NCBI GenBank assembly: GCA_040220895.1
Contig: JAVJVY010000008.1
Span: 62,001 to 126,000 of the forward strand
DNA length: 64,000 nt
DNA from: UBA11591 sp040220895
GTDB taxonomy: Bacteria > Bacteroidota > Bacteroidia > Flavobacteriales_E > Vicingaceae
Direction of reading: 5' to 3'
The notes beneath the pieces were generated by a model. The model worked only from the letters and a program-made list of their open reading frames with translations, was not told the DNA's origin and did no database searches. Below, one piece after another: positions 1 to 8,525 of the stretch; position 1 is the stretch's first letter; every line of letters begins with the position of its first letter. The translations under genes were made by a program, and so were the position numbers.

Positions 1-684
1 AAATTAAGGGATATTCCCGGTGCAAACAGTGAACGCCTACCACATTACAGACGTTTGGTTTTCAATGTGATGTTCGGATTGATGGAACAAGCTTTCCCAA
101 TTGCGCATTCAAAATTGAGCACCCCGGAATTTAAAACACTTGTTGCGGCATTCATGGAAGAGCATGAGGCTAAATCACCACAGGTATGGCGAGTTCCCGG
201 AGAATTTGTTGACTACGTTTGTCGAACCGACCTGCCCGTACTAGAAGAGCACCCGTATTTATGTGATCTTTTGTTAATGGAATGGATGGAGATACTGGTA
301 TACAATCGGGAAGATCGAACAGCCGAACATTATTCTGAAAACATGGCATGGGGCGATCGACCCATTGTTTTGAATCCCGATTCGGAAATAATCAATCTAA
401 AATATCCCGTTTTCAAAAGGAATTGGGAGGGTTTTGGATCCGGAAAAAATTACCAATTACTGCTTTTTAGAAACCGTCATAGCCTGAAGGTTCATTTCAT
501 GGAGTTGTCCGTGCTTCATCTCAAACTTATAGAGCTTTGGAAACAATCCATTTCATACTCCAAATCGGTTCAACGGGCCATTGAGGCATTTGATTTGGAA
601 AACAATGATGAGAACCGATCTTATGTTAACGCCTTTGGCAAAAGGCTTTATGATGAAGGTTTTATTTTGGGCACAAAATCCTGA
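1..684 (+). CDS. HvfC/DUF2063-like protein, 5' end outside window
   Basis: The frame is open from the first base of the window to the TGA at 682-684, so the gene starts upstream; 227 residues are visible. The first TTG at base 57-55 region is inside the coding sequence, because the preceding codons read as a typical HvfC N-terminal helix (the family has a motif like RLxxYR before the first helix, here LPHYRRLVFN). The N-terminal half resembles the DUF2063 putative DNA-binding domain, with a short C-terminal domain after it. In the family, this protein is the partner of a DUF692 (HvfB/MbnB-like) iron enzyme in RiPP or bufferin-type clusters; whether a DUF692 gene lies upstream cannot be seen here. 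No membrane segment or signal peptide in the visible part. Family call fairly sure, role inferred. Confidence 0.65.
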   Translation, partial: KLRDIPGANSERLPHYRRLVFNVMFGLMEQAFPIAHSKLSTPEFKTLVAAFMEEHEAKSPQVWRVPGEFVDYVCRTDLPVLEEHPYLCDLLLMEWMEILVYNREDRTAEHYSENMAWGDRPIVLNPDSEIINLKYPVFKRNWEGFGSGKNYQLLLFRNRHSLKVHFMELSVLHLKLIELWKQSISYSKSVQRAIEAFDLENNDENRSYVNAFGKRLYDEGFILGTKS

Positions 685-689
685 CCAAT

Positions 690-1325
690 TTATTCGTGGT
701 ATTTTTTAACGCCCGCCTCTACACGGAACGGCAGCTTATTTTCATCCGGTGGGATTGGACATGAATATTTATCGTTATAAGAACAATAGGGATTATAGGC
801 TCGGTTGAAATCAACGATGACCTTTTTCCCTCGCGGAATACTGATGTCCATGTATCTTCCTCCACCATAGGTCTCGATGCCATTTGTGTAATCATTGAAG
901 GGAACGAACAAACTGGAATCGTAATTCGCTTTCTGGGAATGTGCAACATTCTGGTAAGCGTGAATCGAATAGGTGGAATCTCTGTACATAAAAGTGAGAA
1001 TGGCATAGTCAATATATAGCGGGAGTCGCTCTGTGGTTGTTGGCATCTCAAACACCTTGCCATTTTCGATGACCTGAAATTTTGCGGGCCTTATGAATTC
1101 TGCATTCCAATCAAAATAATCCAGCCCGAGAAAGTTTGGGATTGAATCTTGAAGGAGTGGACTTGTTTCTTCATTTTTGAATTCAAGGTCTTGTTCTGCT
1201 CTGAATACTTCGGTTTGAGCATGTAGGAAAAGGTATTCCTCGTCACTAAAAAGCCCTTCTTGTGCCTCGAGCGTAAGGGCAACCATCAGAAGGGGAATTA
1301 AATAGCCGAGTAGCTTTAGATGCAT
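690..1325 (-). CDS. DUF1684 domain-containing exported protein
   Basis: 211 residues with an N-terminal hydrophobic signal (about residues 5-21, ending LEAQ). The rest fits DUF1684: an SPL-containing N-terminal part, a GLDYF segment, MPTTTERLP, then the most conserved block with ETYGGGRYMD, VDFNRAYNPYC, a SCPIPPDEN motif and a terminal AG-x-K. The biochemical function of the family is unknown; the small beta-rich fold with conserved Arg, Asp and Cys is probably periplasmic or surface-exposed here because of the signal peptide. It runs tail to tail with the HvfC-like gene (5-nt gap) and is divergent from pheT. Family assignment is confident, function is not known. Confidence 0.8.
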   Translation of the reverse strand: MHLKLLGYLIPLLMVALTLEAQEGLFSDEEYLFLHAQTEVFRAEQDLEFKNEETSPLLQDSIPNFLGLDYFDWNAEFIRPAKFQVIENGKVFEMPTTTERLPLYIDYAILTFMYRDSTYSIHAYQNVAHSQKANYDSSLFVPFNDYTNGIETYGGGRYMDISIPRGKKVIVDFNRAYNPYCSYNDKYSCPIPPDENKLPFRVEAGVKKYHE

Positions 1326-1378
1326 GATTGGACTAAGATAAGGAATATGTCGACCTTATCCCAGTCCTTGAATTTGAC

Positions 1379-1386
1379 TATTTTTG
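1379..1386 (+). promoter_or_regulatory. Bacteroidota -7 element upstream of pheT
   Basis: TATTTTTG matches the Bacteroidota sigma-ABfr -7 consensus TAnnTTTG and lies 16 nt before the pheT ATG, giving a very short leader. No TTTG or TTG is found at the preferred 17-20 bp upstream, so this is a half-supported promoter. Confidence 0.4.
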
Positions 1387-1402
1387 TCCACTTCAAATTG
1401 CT

Positions 1403-3826
1403 ATGAAAGTATCGTATAATTGGCTGCAGGATTACCTTCCCATCGAGGCAGAAATAGATGAGCTGAGCAAGGTCCTTACCGGAACAGGCTTGGAAGTGGG
1501 CTCAATTGTAAAAGTTGAGCCGGTGACCGGAGGTTTGGAAGGATTGGTCGTGGGTGAAGTGCTAAAGGTAGATAAACACCCCAATGCCGATCGTCTGACT
1601 ATCTGCAAGGTAAAGGTGGCCCCCGGCGAAGAGCGGTCAATTGTATGTGGCGCGCCAAATATCAAGCAAGGCCAGAAAGTGGTCGTGGCATTATCTGGAA
1701 CCACGATCTATCCCACCAATGCGGAACCATTCACCATCAAGAAAGGTAAAATACGCGGTGAAGTCTCTGAAGGCATGATCTGTGCAGAAGATGAAATCGG
1801 TATCGGACAAAATCATGACGGTATATTGGTGCTCGATTCTTCGGCCATGATTGGGACATCACTTCGCAATTATTACAAAATCAAAGATGACTTTGCCATT
1901 GAAATTGATCTGACACCAAATAGAACCGACGCTATTTCTCATTTTGGCGTTGCCCGTGATTTTCTTGCCGTCAAGAATTTAACCTCACTAAAAAATGATG
2001 CTATTCGAATTCCGGATGTGACCGCGTTTAAGATCGATAACGAGGAATTTAAGATCGAGGTCACCGTGGAAGACCATGAGGCCTGTCCCAGGTACTCAGG
2101 CCTGTCAATGAGCGGAATCAAGGTATCGGAATCTCCGGACTGGTTAAAAGACAAGTTAAAGACCGTTGGCCTTAAACCCATTAATAACATTGTCGATGCC
2201 GCTAATTTCATCATGTATGAAACGGGTCAACCGCTTCATGTATTTGATGCTGACCAGATAAAAGGCCAAAAGGTGCTTGTCCGAAAGTTGAAAGAGGGCA
2301 CTTCTTTTGTCACCTTAGACGGTGAGGAACGCAAGTTGGATAAGGATGACCTGATGATCTGCAATCCGGAAGGCGGCATGTGCATCGCCGGTGTCTTTGG
2401 GGGACTGACCTCTGGTGTTACGGATAAAACGGAACGAATTTTCATTGAAAGCGCATATTTCCACGGTTCGGGAATAAGGAAAACAGCGAAGAGACACGGT
2501 CTATCAACCGATGCGTCATATCGTTATGAGCGAGGGGCGAATATTGAATCGACCATTTACGCTCTCAAAAGGTTATCGCTTTTGATCAAGGAACTGACCG
2601 GTGCTCAGATCACTTCTGATATTATCGATGTTTATCCAAACAAAAAGGATCGAAACAGGATTGAGTTTCGCTGGACCTACCTGAATCAAATCAGTGGCCA
2701 GGTCATCGCCCCTGCCGAAGCCACGAATATTTTGATTTCACTTGGTTTTGAGATATCCAAGGAGTCAAGTGAGGGTGTGGAGTTGATTGTCCCTCCTTAT
2801 CGTGTTGACGTCACCAGGGAAATCGACGTTGTCGAAGAAGTACTCCGCATCTATGGATATAACAACATCGAAATTCCAAAGCGGATGCAAAGTGCCATTT
2901 CTTTTTCAGAAGATCAGGATGGTGGAATAGTTCGAAGGAAAGTTTCTGCATTCTTATCTTCAAGAGGTTTTCGAGAGGTTATGAATAATTCATTAACCTC
3001 AAAAAAACACCTTATAAAAGATCAACCGGGAATTGAAATTACGAATCCATTGAGCAGTGAGCTATCGGTGATGCGGATGTCACTTAATCCCGGTGGTTTA
3101 GAGAGTATCAGGTATAATATTAACAGGAAGTCATCAGACCTAATGTTGTTTGAATTTGGTAAAGTCTATTCGCTTCTCGATGAAGCTTCGTTTAAAGAGC
3201 AATTCAAGCTAGGGCTTTGGATGACTGGAGAAAAGGGCAATCTATCATGGAAGACAACGGCCACTCCCGTGGATTTTTATGACCTGAAAGAGAGCCTGGA
3301 ACTTTTACTTAGAAAATTGGGTCTTGGAATTGGTTCACTCAAGGTCCGAGAAACGAAAATTGAAAACGCTGACTTTGGGCTGGCTTATTTTATTGGAAAG
3401 AAAGAGCTGGCCAGAATTTTAAAACACAGCGAGGAATATCTAAAGCAGATGGAAATTGAACAGGCGGTTTATTCGGCCGAGATCGACTGGAACACACTGC
3501 TGATTGCCTTATCAAAACTTTCGGTCTCGTTTGAGTCACTCCCCAAATACCCTTCAGTCAGAAGGGATCTGGCGCTCCTTCTCGACGAGTCTGTTCAGTA
3601 TGATCAGGTTGAACGCATTGCAAAGGATGTTGAAAATAGATTGTTGAAAGAAGTAAGCTTGTTTGACGTTTATCGAGGCAAGGGTGTGGACCCTGATAAG
3701 AAATCATATGCCGTTAGTTTCCTGTTCAGGGATGACAATAAAACCCTGACTGATGCTCAGATAGACAAGGTTATGAAGAAGTTCATAGATCGGTTCCAAA
3801 CCGAACTTGGTGCGGAATTGCGCTAG
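1403..3826 (+). CDS. pheT: Phenylalanine--tRNA ligase beta subunit
   Basis: 807 residues, the usual length for bacterial PheT. Domains in order: N-terminal B1, an EMAP/tRNA-binding OB fold at about 40-150 (VDKHPNADRLTICKV), B3/B4 editing region at about 210-390 (INNIVDAANFIMYETGQPLHVFD), B5 helix-turn-helix at about 405-475, the catalytic-like core, and the C-terminal ferredoxin-fold anticodon-binding domain at about 710-805 (SLPKYPSVRRDLALL). It forms the alpha2-beta2 enzyme that charges tRNA-Phe; the alpha subunit gene pheS is not adjacent, which is common in this phylum. The last four bases overlap the convergent hutU gene. ATG start supported by the N-terminal MKVSYNWLQDYL that is typical of the family. 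Confidence 0.98.
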   Translation: MKVSYNWLQDYLPIEAEIDELSKVLTGTGLEVGSIVKVEPVTGGLEGLVVGEVLKVDKHPNADRLTICKVKVAPGEERSIVCGAPNIKQGQKVVVALSGTTIYPTNAEPFTIKKGKIRGEVSEGMICAEDEIGIGQNHDGILVLDSSAMIGTSLRNYYKIKDDFAIEIDLTPNRTDAISHFGVARDFLAVKNLTSLKNDAIRIPDVTAFKIDNEEFKIEVTVEDHEACPRYSGLSMSGIKVSESPDWLKDKLKTVGLKPINNIVDAANFIMYETGQPLHVFDADQIKGQKVLVRKLKEGTSFVTLDGEERKLDKDDLMICNPEGGMCIAGVFGGLTSGVTDKTERIFIESAYFHGSGIRKTAKRHGLSTDASYRYERGANIESTIYALKRLSLLIKELTGAQITSDIIDVYPNKKDRNRIEFRWTYLNQISGQVIAPAEATNILISLGFEISKESSEGVELIVPPYRVDVTREIDVVEEVLRIYGYNNIEIPKRMQSAISFSEDQDGGIVRRKVSAFLSSRGFREVMNNSLTSKKHLIKDQPGIEITNPLSSELSVMRMSLNPGGLESIRYNINRKSSDLMLFEFGKVYSLLDEASFKEQFKLGLWMTGEKGNLSWKTTATPVDFYDLKESLELLLRKLGLGIGSLKVRETKIENADFGLAYFIGKKELARILKHSEEYLKQMEIEQAVYSAEIDWNTLLIALSKLSVSFESLPKYPSVRRDLALLLDESVQYDQVERIAKDVENRLLKEVSLFDVYRGKGVDPDKKSYAVSFLFRDDNKTLTDAQIDKVMKKFIDRFQTELGAELR

Positions 3827-5841
3827 TTAAATAGGCCCTCGAGGTTTTCTTTGCTCACTATGTTAGGCAGGGTAACTTTTAGCCTGGGTTCTTCTTCCAT
3901 GGCACGTTTAATGGTAAAAATCGCTCCCTCGTTTCTAGCCCAACTTCGTCGTGCAATGCCATTGTTGACATCCCAAAAGAGCATTTCTTCCAACCTGCGT
4001 TCACTGTCATCTGAACCGTCTATCACCATTCCGAACCCTCCGTTAATGACTTCTCCCCAGCCAACGCCCCCGCCATTATGGATGGACACCCAGGTCGCTC
4101 CTCTGAATGAATCACCGATCACATTTTGAATGGCCATGTCGGCGGTGAACTGCGAACCGTCGTAAATGTTGCTGGTTTCGCGATAGGGGCTGTCGGTCCC
4201 TGAAACATCGTGGTGGTCTCTTCCAAGAACGATGGGTGCAGAAATTTTTCCCTCGCCAATGGCCTTGTTAAAGGCCCGGGCTATTTCAACGCGACCTTTA
4301 GCATCGGCATACAATATTCTGGCCTGTGAGCCAACCACCATGTTGTTTTTTCCGGCGGCCTTTATCCACTGAATGTTGTCGTCCATTTGTTGTTGAATCT
4401 CTGGAGGTGACGATGTTTTTAAGTTTTCCAGGACTTCACAAGCAATGGTATCTGTTTCATCCAGGTCATTTGGGTCGGAAGATGCACAAACCCATCGGAA
4501 TGGACCGAATCCAAAATCAAAGCACATCGGACCCATTATGTCCTGTACATAAGAAGGGTATTTGAACGTTCCCTTTTCGTTCATGATATCGGCGCCGGCT
4601 CGGCTTGCTTCGAGTAAAAATGCATTCCCGTAATCAAAGAAATAGGTGCCATTGGAAACGCAAGCATTTACTGCCCTGACATGCCTTCTTAGCGATTCCT
4701 GCACATGCTTTTTAAATTCTTCGGGTTGTTCGGCCATCATCTCATTGGATTCTTCAAAGCTCAACCCAGCTGGGTAATAACCTCCGGACCATGGATTGTG
4801 AAGGGATGTTTGATCCGAACCGAGGTCTACCTTCAAGTCCGATACGGCAAATCGTTCCCAGAGGTCGACGACATTCCCCAAATAGGCCACAGAAACGACT
4901 TCTTTGTTTTGCCTTGCCTTCACAACCCTAATCATCAGTTCATCGAGGTCAGAAATGACTTCGTCGACCCATTGTTGAGAATGACGCGTATGAACCGCTT
5001 TGGGGTTGATTTCGGCGACGATCGAGATGCAACCTGCAATGTTTCCCGCTTTTGGTTGGGCTCCAGACATACCGCCCAGTCCGGCAGAAATAAAAATTTT
5101 TCCCCCCAATCCTTCGCCTTTTTCGGAAATCATTCTTCCGGCATTTAAGATGGTTATGGCTGTTCCGTGAACGATGCCCTGTGGTCCGATGTACATAAAG
5201 GACCCGGCGGTCATTTGCCCGTATTGGCTAACTCCCAAGGCATTGAACTTTTCCCAATGTTCAGATTTTGAATAATTCGGTATGACCATGCCGTTGGTAA
5301 TAACGGCTCTGGGGGCATCCTTGTGCGAGGGAAACAAACCCATGGGATGACCTGAATACAGCACCAATGTTTGTTCATCCGTCATTTCGGCCAGGTATTT
5401 CATGGTGAGCCGATACTGGGCCCAGTTTTGAAAAACCGCACCGTTTCCACCATAGGTAATGAGTTCGTGAGGGTGCTGGGCCACGTCATGATCCAAGTTG
5501 TTGCTAAGCATGAGCATGATGGCCGCGGCTTGTTTGGAACGATGCGGATAATCGTCTATTTTTCGAGCTGAAATTTTATAGGTCGGTCGAAATCGTTGCA
5601 TGTATATTCTGCCATATTCTTGTAACTCCTTTGCAAATTCGGGCGCCAAAATTGCGTGGTGACGCTGATCGAAATAACGAAGGGCATTTTGAAGTGCAAG
5701 GACTTTCTCCTCACTGTTCAAAATATCTCGGCGTTTTGGAGCATGGTTGACACTGGGATCAAATACCGGTGCAGGTGGCAGTTCCTCGGGTATTCCAAGT
5801 AAGATTTCACTTTTAAAACTTTCCAATACGCTTGTATTCAT
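3823..5841 (-). CDS. hutU: Urocanate hydratase, long form
   Basis: 672 residues. The second step of histidine degradation: urocanate plus water to 4-imidazolone-5-propionate, using tightly bound NAD+ as electrophile. Recognisable blocks are LVLYSGHPMGLFPSH, GQMTAGSFMYIGPQGIVHG, the Gly-rich NAD-binding stretch GGKIFISAGLGGMSGAQP, and the active-site block FGFGPFRWVCASSDP with the conserved Cys at residue 452 (equivalent to Cys410 of the Pseudomonas enzyme). The protein is about 110 residues longer than the proteobacterial enzyme, a length common in Bacteroidota. No other hut gene lies in the window. The gene starts inside the stop of the upstream DUF5522 gene (ATGA overlap), so the two are translationally coupled. 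Confidence 0.96.
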   Translation of the reverse strand: MNTSVLESFKSEILLGIPEELPPAPVFDPSVNHAPKRRDILNSEEKVLALQNALRYFDQRHHAILAPEFAKELQEYGRIYMQRFRPTYKISARKIDDYPHRSKQAAAIMLMLSNNLDHDVAQHPHELITYGGNGAVFQNWAQYRLTMKYLAEMTDEQTLVLYSGHPMGLFPSHKDAPRAVITNGMVIPNYSKSEHWEKFNALGVSQYGQMTAGSFMYIGPQGIVHGTAITILNAGRMISEKGEGLGGKIFISAGLGGMSGAQPKAGNIAGCISIVAEINPKAVHTRHSQQWVDEVISDLDELMIRVVKARQNKEVVSVAYLGNVVDLWERFAVSDLKVDLGSDQTSLHNPWSGGYYPAGLSFEESNEMMAEQPEEFKKHVQESLRRHVRAVNACVSNGTYFFDYGNAFLLEASRAGADIMNEKGTFKYPSYVQDIMGPMCFDFGFGPFRWVCASSDPNDLDETDTIACEVLENLKTSSPPEIQQQMDDNIQWIKAAGKNNMVVGSQARILYADAKGRVEIARAFNKAIGEGKISAPIVLGRDHHDVSGTDSPYRETSNIYDGSQFTADMAIQNVIGDSFRGATWVSIHNGGGVGWGEVINGGFGMVIDGSDDSERRLEEMLFWDVNNGIARRSWARNEGAIFTIKRAMEEEPRLKVTLPNIVSKENLEGLFN

Positions 5842-6017
5842 GGCTTTTGAGTATGGTTTTCAATCGGTGGTTTTTTATAATTGTACGGGCAGTGCCTGCA
5901 GCCACTTTCACAACAATATCCTCGTTTAAGGTGAAATTGCTCTGTAAAAACAAGGTAACCTTTATCGGAATAATAAAAGTCACCTTCAAGAAGTGGGGTA
6001 TTTTTAACTTTTTTCAC
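5838..6017 (-). CDS. DUF5522 small Cys-rich protein
   Basis: About 59 residues. The frame is open further upstream to a TTG at 6038, but a promoter -7 box (TAACTTTG, 6034-6027) lies inside that extension, so the GTG at 6017 is the more likely start. The body matches the DUF5522 family: EGDFYYSDKGYLVFTEQFHL followed by the conserved cysteine cluster RGYCCESGCRHCPY, which looks like a metal-binding or Fe-S type knuckle. Function is unknown. It overlaps hutU by four bases and is probably co-transcribed with it. Confidence 0.75.
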   Translation of the reverse strand: MKKVKNTPLLEGDFYYSDKGYLVFTEQFHLKRGYCCESGCRHCPYNYKKPPIENHTQKP

Positions 6018-6026
6018 AGCTTGGGG

Positions 6027-6054
6027 CAAAGTTACCAAATCTTGGCCTGCTCAA
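6027..6054 (-). promoter_or_regulatory. Bacteroidota promoter for the DUF5522-hutU operon
   Basis: On the minus strand TTG (6054-6052), a 17-bp spacer and TAACTTTG (6034-6027) match the Bacteroidota -33/-7 pattern. The predicted start of transcription near 6020 is almost at the GTG at 6017, so the message may be leaderless or nearly so. Confidence 0.5.
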
Positions 6055-6108
6055 TGAAGGGAAAAGACTCACCTCTATCAACTTGAGCAACGTAAAAAAA
6101 TTCTATCC

Positions 6109-7005
6109 TTGCCTGTGCAAATTGATGCAATTTCAGAAGATTTTTTCCACAATGACTACGTGGAGTTAAGCTTACTTAGGCTCGATCTCTTTGATCCCGA
6201 CATACCCGGCAACAAGTTTTTCAAGATGAAATACAACATCGAGGAAATGCGCCTTCAGGGAAAGGATCAACTAGTGACTTTCGGAGGAGCCTATTCCAAC
6301 CACATTGCGGCCACGGCGGCGGCAGGAAAGAAATTCGGTTTCCGGACCATAGGAATCATCAGAGGAGAAGCGTCCAATTGGCACAATCATACCCTGGCCC
6401 AGGCTGAAAAAGACGGCATGCATCTCAAGTTCATCGACCGAATGACTTACCGCGACTGGAAAAAAGGTGAGGTTGACCTGGATGACTTCATTGGATGGAA
6501 AGACTATTATCTATTGCCTGAAGGGGGGTCAAATGCTCTGGCGGTGAAAGGTTGCAAGGACATCCATGAATTGATTACAGGAGAATATAACGTCATTGCC
6601 TGCCCGGTGGGTTCGGGTGCCACGATGGCGGGCTTGATCGCAGGGTCTAGATCCCGAGCGCATATTTTGGGATACAGCGCTTTGAAGGGCGGGGAATTCT
6701 TGAAAGATGATGTGAGAAAACTATTACTTGATGCCGAAGAAGAAGATCCTGGAAATTGGTCTATTGAACTCGATTTTCATTTTGGTGGATTTGCCAAGGT
6801 CAGTGAAGAGCTCATTGCTTTTTATCACCAATTCTTGCAAAAGACCGGAATAGAACTAGATCTGATCTATACGGCCAAAATGATGTGGGGCCTTAAGGAC
6901 TTGATCCGCCGCGGAAGTATTAAAAAGGGTATGCGGATATTGGCCGTTCATACAGGCGGACAGCAAGGGAATCGATCTCTGATCTCTGAATCAATTAGAC
7001 CTTAG
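6109..7005 (+). CDS. PLP-dependent ACC deaminase/D-cysteine desulfhydrase family enzyme
   Basis: 298 residues of the fold-type II (tryptophan-synthase beta-like) PLP family. The PLP lysine sits in GNKFFKMKYN near residue 40, followed by the substrate/cofactor motif TFGGAYSNHIAATAAAG, and a phosphate-binding Gly-rich loop PVGSGATMAGL near residue 165. Bacteroidota proteins of this type are usually annotated as 1-aminocyclopropane-1-carboxylate deaminase or D-cysteine desulfhydrase; substrate cannot be read from the sequence. The frame begins with TTG at 6109; a GTG two codons later is an equally plausible start. It is transcribed divergently from DUF5522-hutU and stands alone on the plus strand. 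Confidence 0.85.
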   Translation: MPVQIDAISEDFFHNDYVELSLLRLDLFDPDIPGNKFFKMKYNIEEMRLQGKDQLVTFGGAYSNHIAATAAAGKKFGFRTIGIIRGEASNWHNHTLAQAEKDGMHLKFIDRMTYRDWKKGEVDLDDFIGWKDYYLLPEGGSNALAVKGCKDIHELITGEYNVIACPVGSGATMAGLIAGSRSRAHILGYSALKGGEFLKDDVRKLLLDAEEEDPGNWSIELDFHFGGFAKVSEELIAFYHQFLQKTGIELDLIYTAKMMWGLKDLIRRGSIKKGMRILAVHTGGQQGNRSLISESIRP

Positions 7006-7021
7006 ACCTGCTAATTCGCCG

Positions 7022-7570
7022 TTAACGGCTTTGTTCCTGCATTTTATTTAATTGCTCAAGGACTTGTTTCGCCTTCCGCTTGGCATGTCTGGCTTTGAAT
7101 TGTGGACGGGCGTCCTCGATTTGCTCGATGATCTCGCTAGTTAATTCGGGGTATGTTAATGCAAACCTCAACATGATGTCCATGGCTAGCGCTCTGGAAT
7201 ATTCACGCTCCAGCGGAACTCTAATCATATGGAAACAGAAATCTAGTAATTGACCACTCTCATCAAGATCATGGTCAAGGGCAAGGAATAAACGCAGAAG
7301 GCTGGATATCTGGGTATGATTTTGGATGTCTCCGAGCTTGTTTAGAATGCTTCGTGTATAAGGAGTGACCAAGTCGGGATGTTGCTCGGCAAGACTCAGC
7401 ATTGCCCAAGCTGCCCTTGAACTGTAAGGCATTTCATTTTTCAAAGCAAGTTCGATTAGTTCCTTGCGAAAAACCTCAGATGTTGATGCCATTACGGCTG
7501 CCTGGATGGCCAGCGCTTTATAGGACTTGGTTAAAATATCCTTTGGATGAATATCCCCTGGCATGAGCAA
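7022..7570 (-). CDS. Helical (HEAT-like) cytosolic protein, function unknown
   Basis: 182 residues, predicted almost wholly alpha-helical, with repeated helix pairs of about 35-40 residues (SYKALAIQAAVMAS, SSRAAWAMLSLAEQHPDL, YSRALAMDIMLRFALTYPEL) reminiscent of HEAT/ARM repeats, and a basic Lys/Arg-rich C-terminal tail (RHAKRKAKQVLEQL). No signal peptide or membrane segment. It follows the SPFH gene by 12 nt in the same direction, so NfeD, SPFH protein and this protein probably form one operon; it could be a soluble partner of that membrane complex. I do not recognise a named family with certainty. Confidence 0.6.
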   Translation of the reverse strand: MLMPGDIHPKDILTKSYKALAIQAAVMASTSEVFRKELIELALKNEMPYSSRAAWAMLSLAEQHPDLVTPYTRSILNKLGDIQNHTQISSLLRLFLALDHDLDESGQLLDFCFHMIRVPLEREYSRALAMDIMLRFALTYPELTSEIIEQIEDARPQFKARHAKRKAKQVLEQLNKMQEQSR

Positions 7571-7582
7571 ACTACTTGCTTA

Positions 7583-8521
7583 TCAGCCTCCCGTTTTACC
7601 GGTCTTTGTTTTTTCAAAGACCTTAGTGGCCGTTGCTACCACGCCTGCTATGTCGGTCAGGTTATTGGGGATGATCATGGTGTTATTTTCAGAAGCCAGC
7701 TTTCCGAACTCGTCAAGGTATTGTTCGGCGATTCTTAAATTGACCGCATCTATTCCGCCATCTGATTGAATGGCAGCTGCTACTTCCTTGATTCCTTGAG
7801 CGGTTGCCGTTGCCACGAATTTTATCTCGGCAGCAAGGCCCTCGGCTTCGTTGATGCGCTTTTGCTTTTCTCCTTCAGAACGCCTGATCAGCTCTTGTTT
7901 CACACCATCGGCCACATTGATTTTTGCCTGTTTTTCTCCTTCTGACTCAGCGATTACCGCTCGTTTCTCTCGTTCAGCCCGCATTTGCTTTTCCATGGCG
8001 TCCTTGATGCTCTGAGGAGGGGTGATGTTTTTAACCTCATACCTGGTAACCTTCACGCCCCAGGGATCACTGGCTTTGTCAACGGCATTGACAATGGAAG
8101 TATTGATGGTTTCGCGCTCTTCGAAAGATCTGTCCAGCTCTAATTTTCCGATGACACTCCGCATGGTGGTTTGTGCTATTTGAATAGAACCAAAGCGATA
8201 ATCGTCAATGCCATATGAGGCCTTATCGGGATCGATCACTTGTAAATAAAGAATTCCATCTACTTCGACAGCAATATTGTCGCGAGTGATGCAAATCTGT
8301 GATGCCACATCAATGGCCTGTTCCTTCAACGTATGCTTATACCTCACACGGTCAATGAATGGGACCAGAATGTGGAAGCCGGCTTGAAGTGTACCGTGAT
8401 ATTTTCCGAGGCGTTCCACGATGAATGCTTGACGTTGTGGAACGATCCTGATGGTTGACATGAGAATGACAATACTAAAAATTATGAGTCCAAACAGAAG
8501 GACCGTTGAGGCTTCGAACAT
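7583..8521 (-). CDS. SPFH/Band 7 (stomatin/paraslipin-like) membrane protein
   Basis: 312 residues. One N-terminal transmembrane anchor (about 5-24), then the Band 7/SPFH domain with the hallmark start RIVPQRQAFIVERLGKYHGT and continuing VPFIDRVRYKHTLKEQAIDV, then a long Ala/Glu/Lys-rich coiled-coil (REKRAVIAESEGEKQAKIN) and a C-terminal tail, the architecture of QmcA/paraslipin. These proteins oligomerise in the inner membrane and organise membrane domains or modulate FtsH-type proteolysis. The upstream neighbour is an NfeD protein (4-nt gap), the classic SPFH partner. ATG start, well supported by the N-terminal anchor. Confidence 0.93.
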   Translation of the reverse strand: MFEASTVLLFGLIIFSIVILMSTIRIVPQRQAFIVERLGKYHGTLQAGFHILVPFIDRVRYKHTLKEQAIDVASQICITRDNIAVEVDGILYLQVIDPDKASYGIDDYRFGSIQIAQTTMRSVIGKLELDRSFEERETINTSIVNAVDKASDPWGVKVTRYEVKNITPPQSIKDAMEKQMRAEREKRAVIAESEGEKQAKINVADGVKQELIRRSEGEKQKRINEAEGLAAEIKFVATATAQGIKEVAAAIQSDGGIDAVNLRIAEQYLDEFGKLASENNTMIIPNNLTDIAGVVATATKVFEKTKTGKTGG

Positions 8522-8525
8522 GTGA

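Noticed and set aside
4705..5148. 147-codon plus-strand frame
   Set aside because: Antisense to hutU, a strongly conserved gene; no signal or domain.
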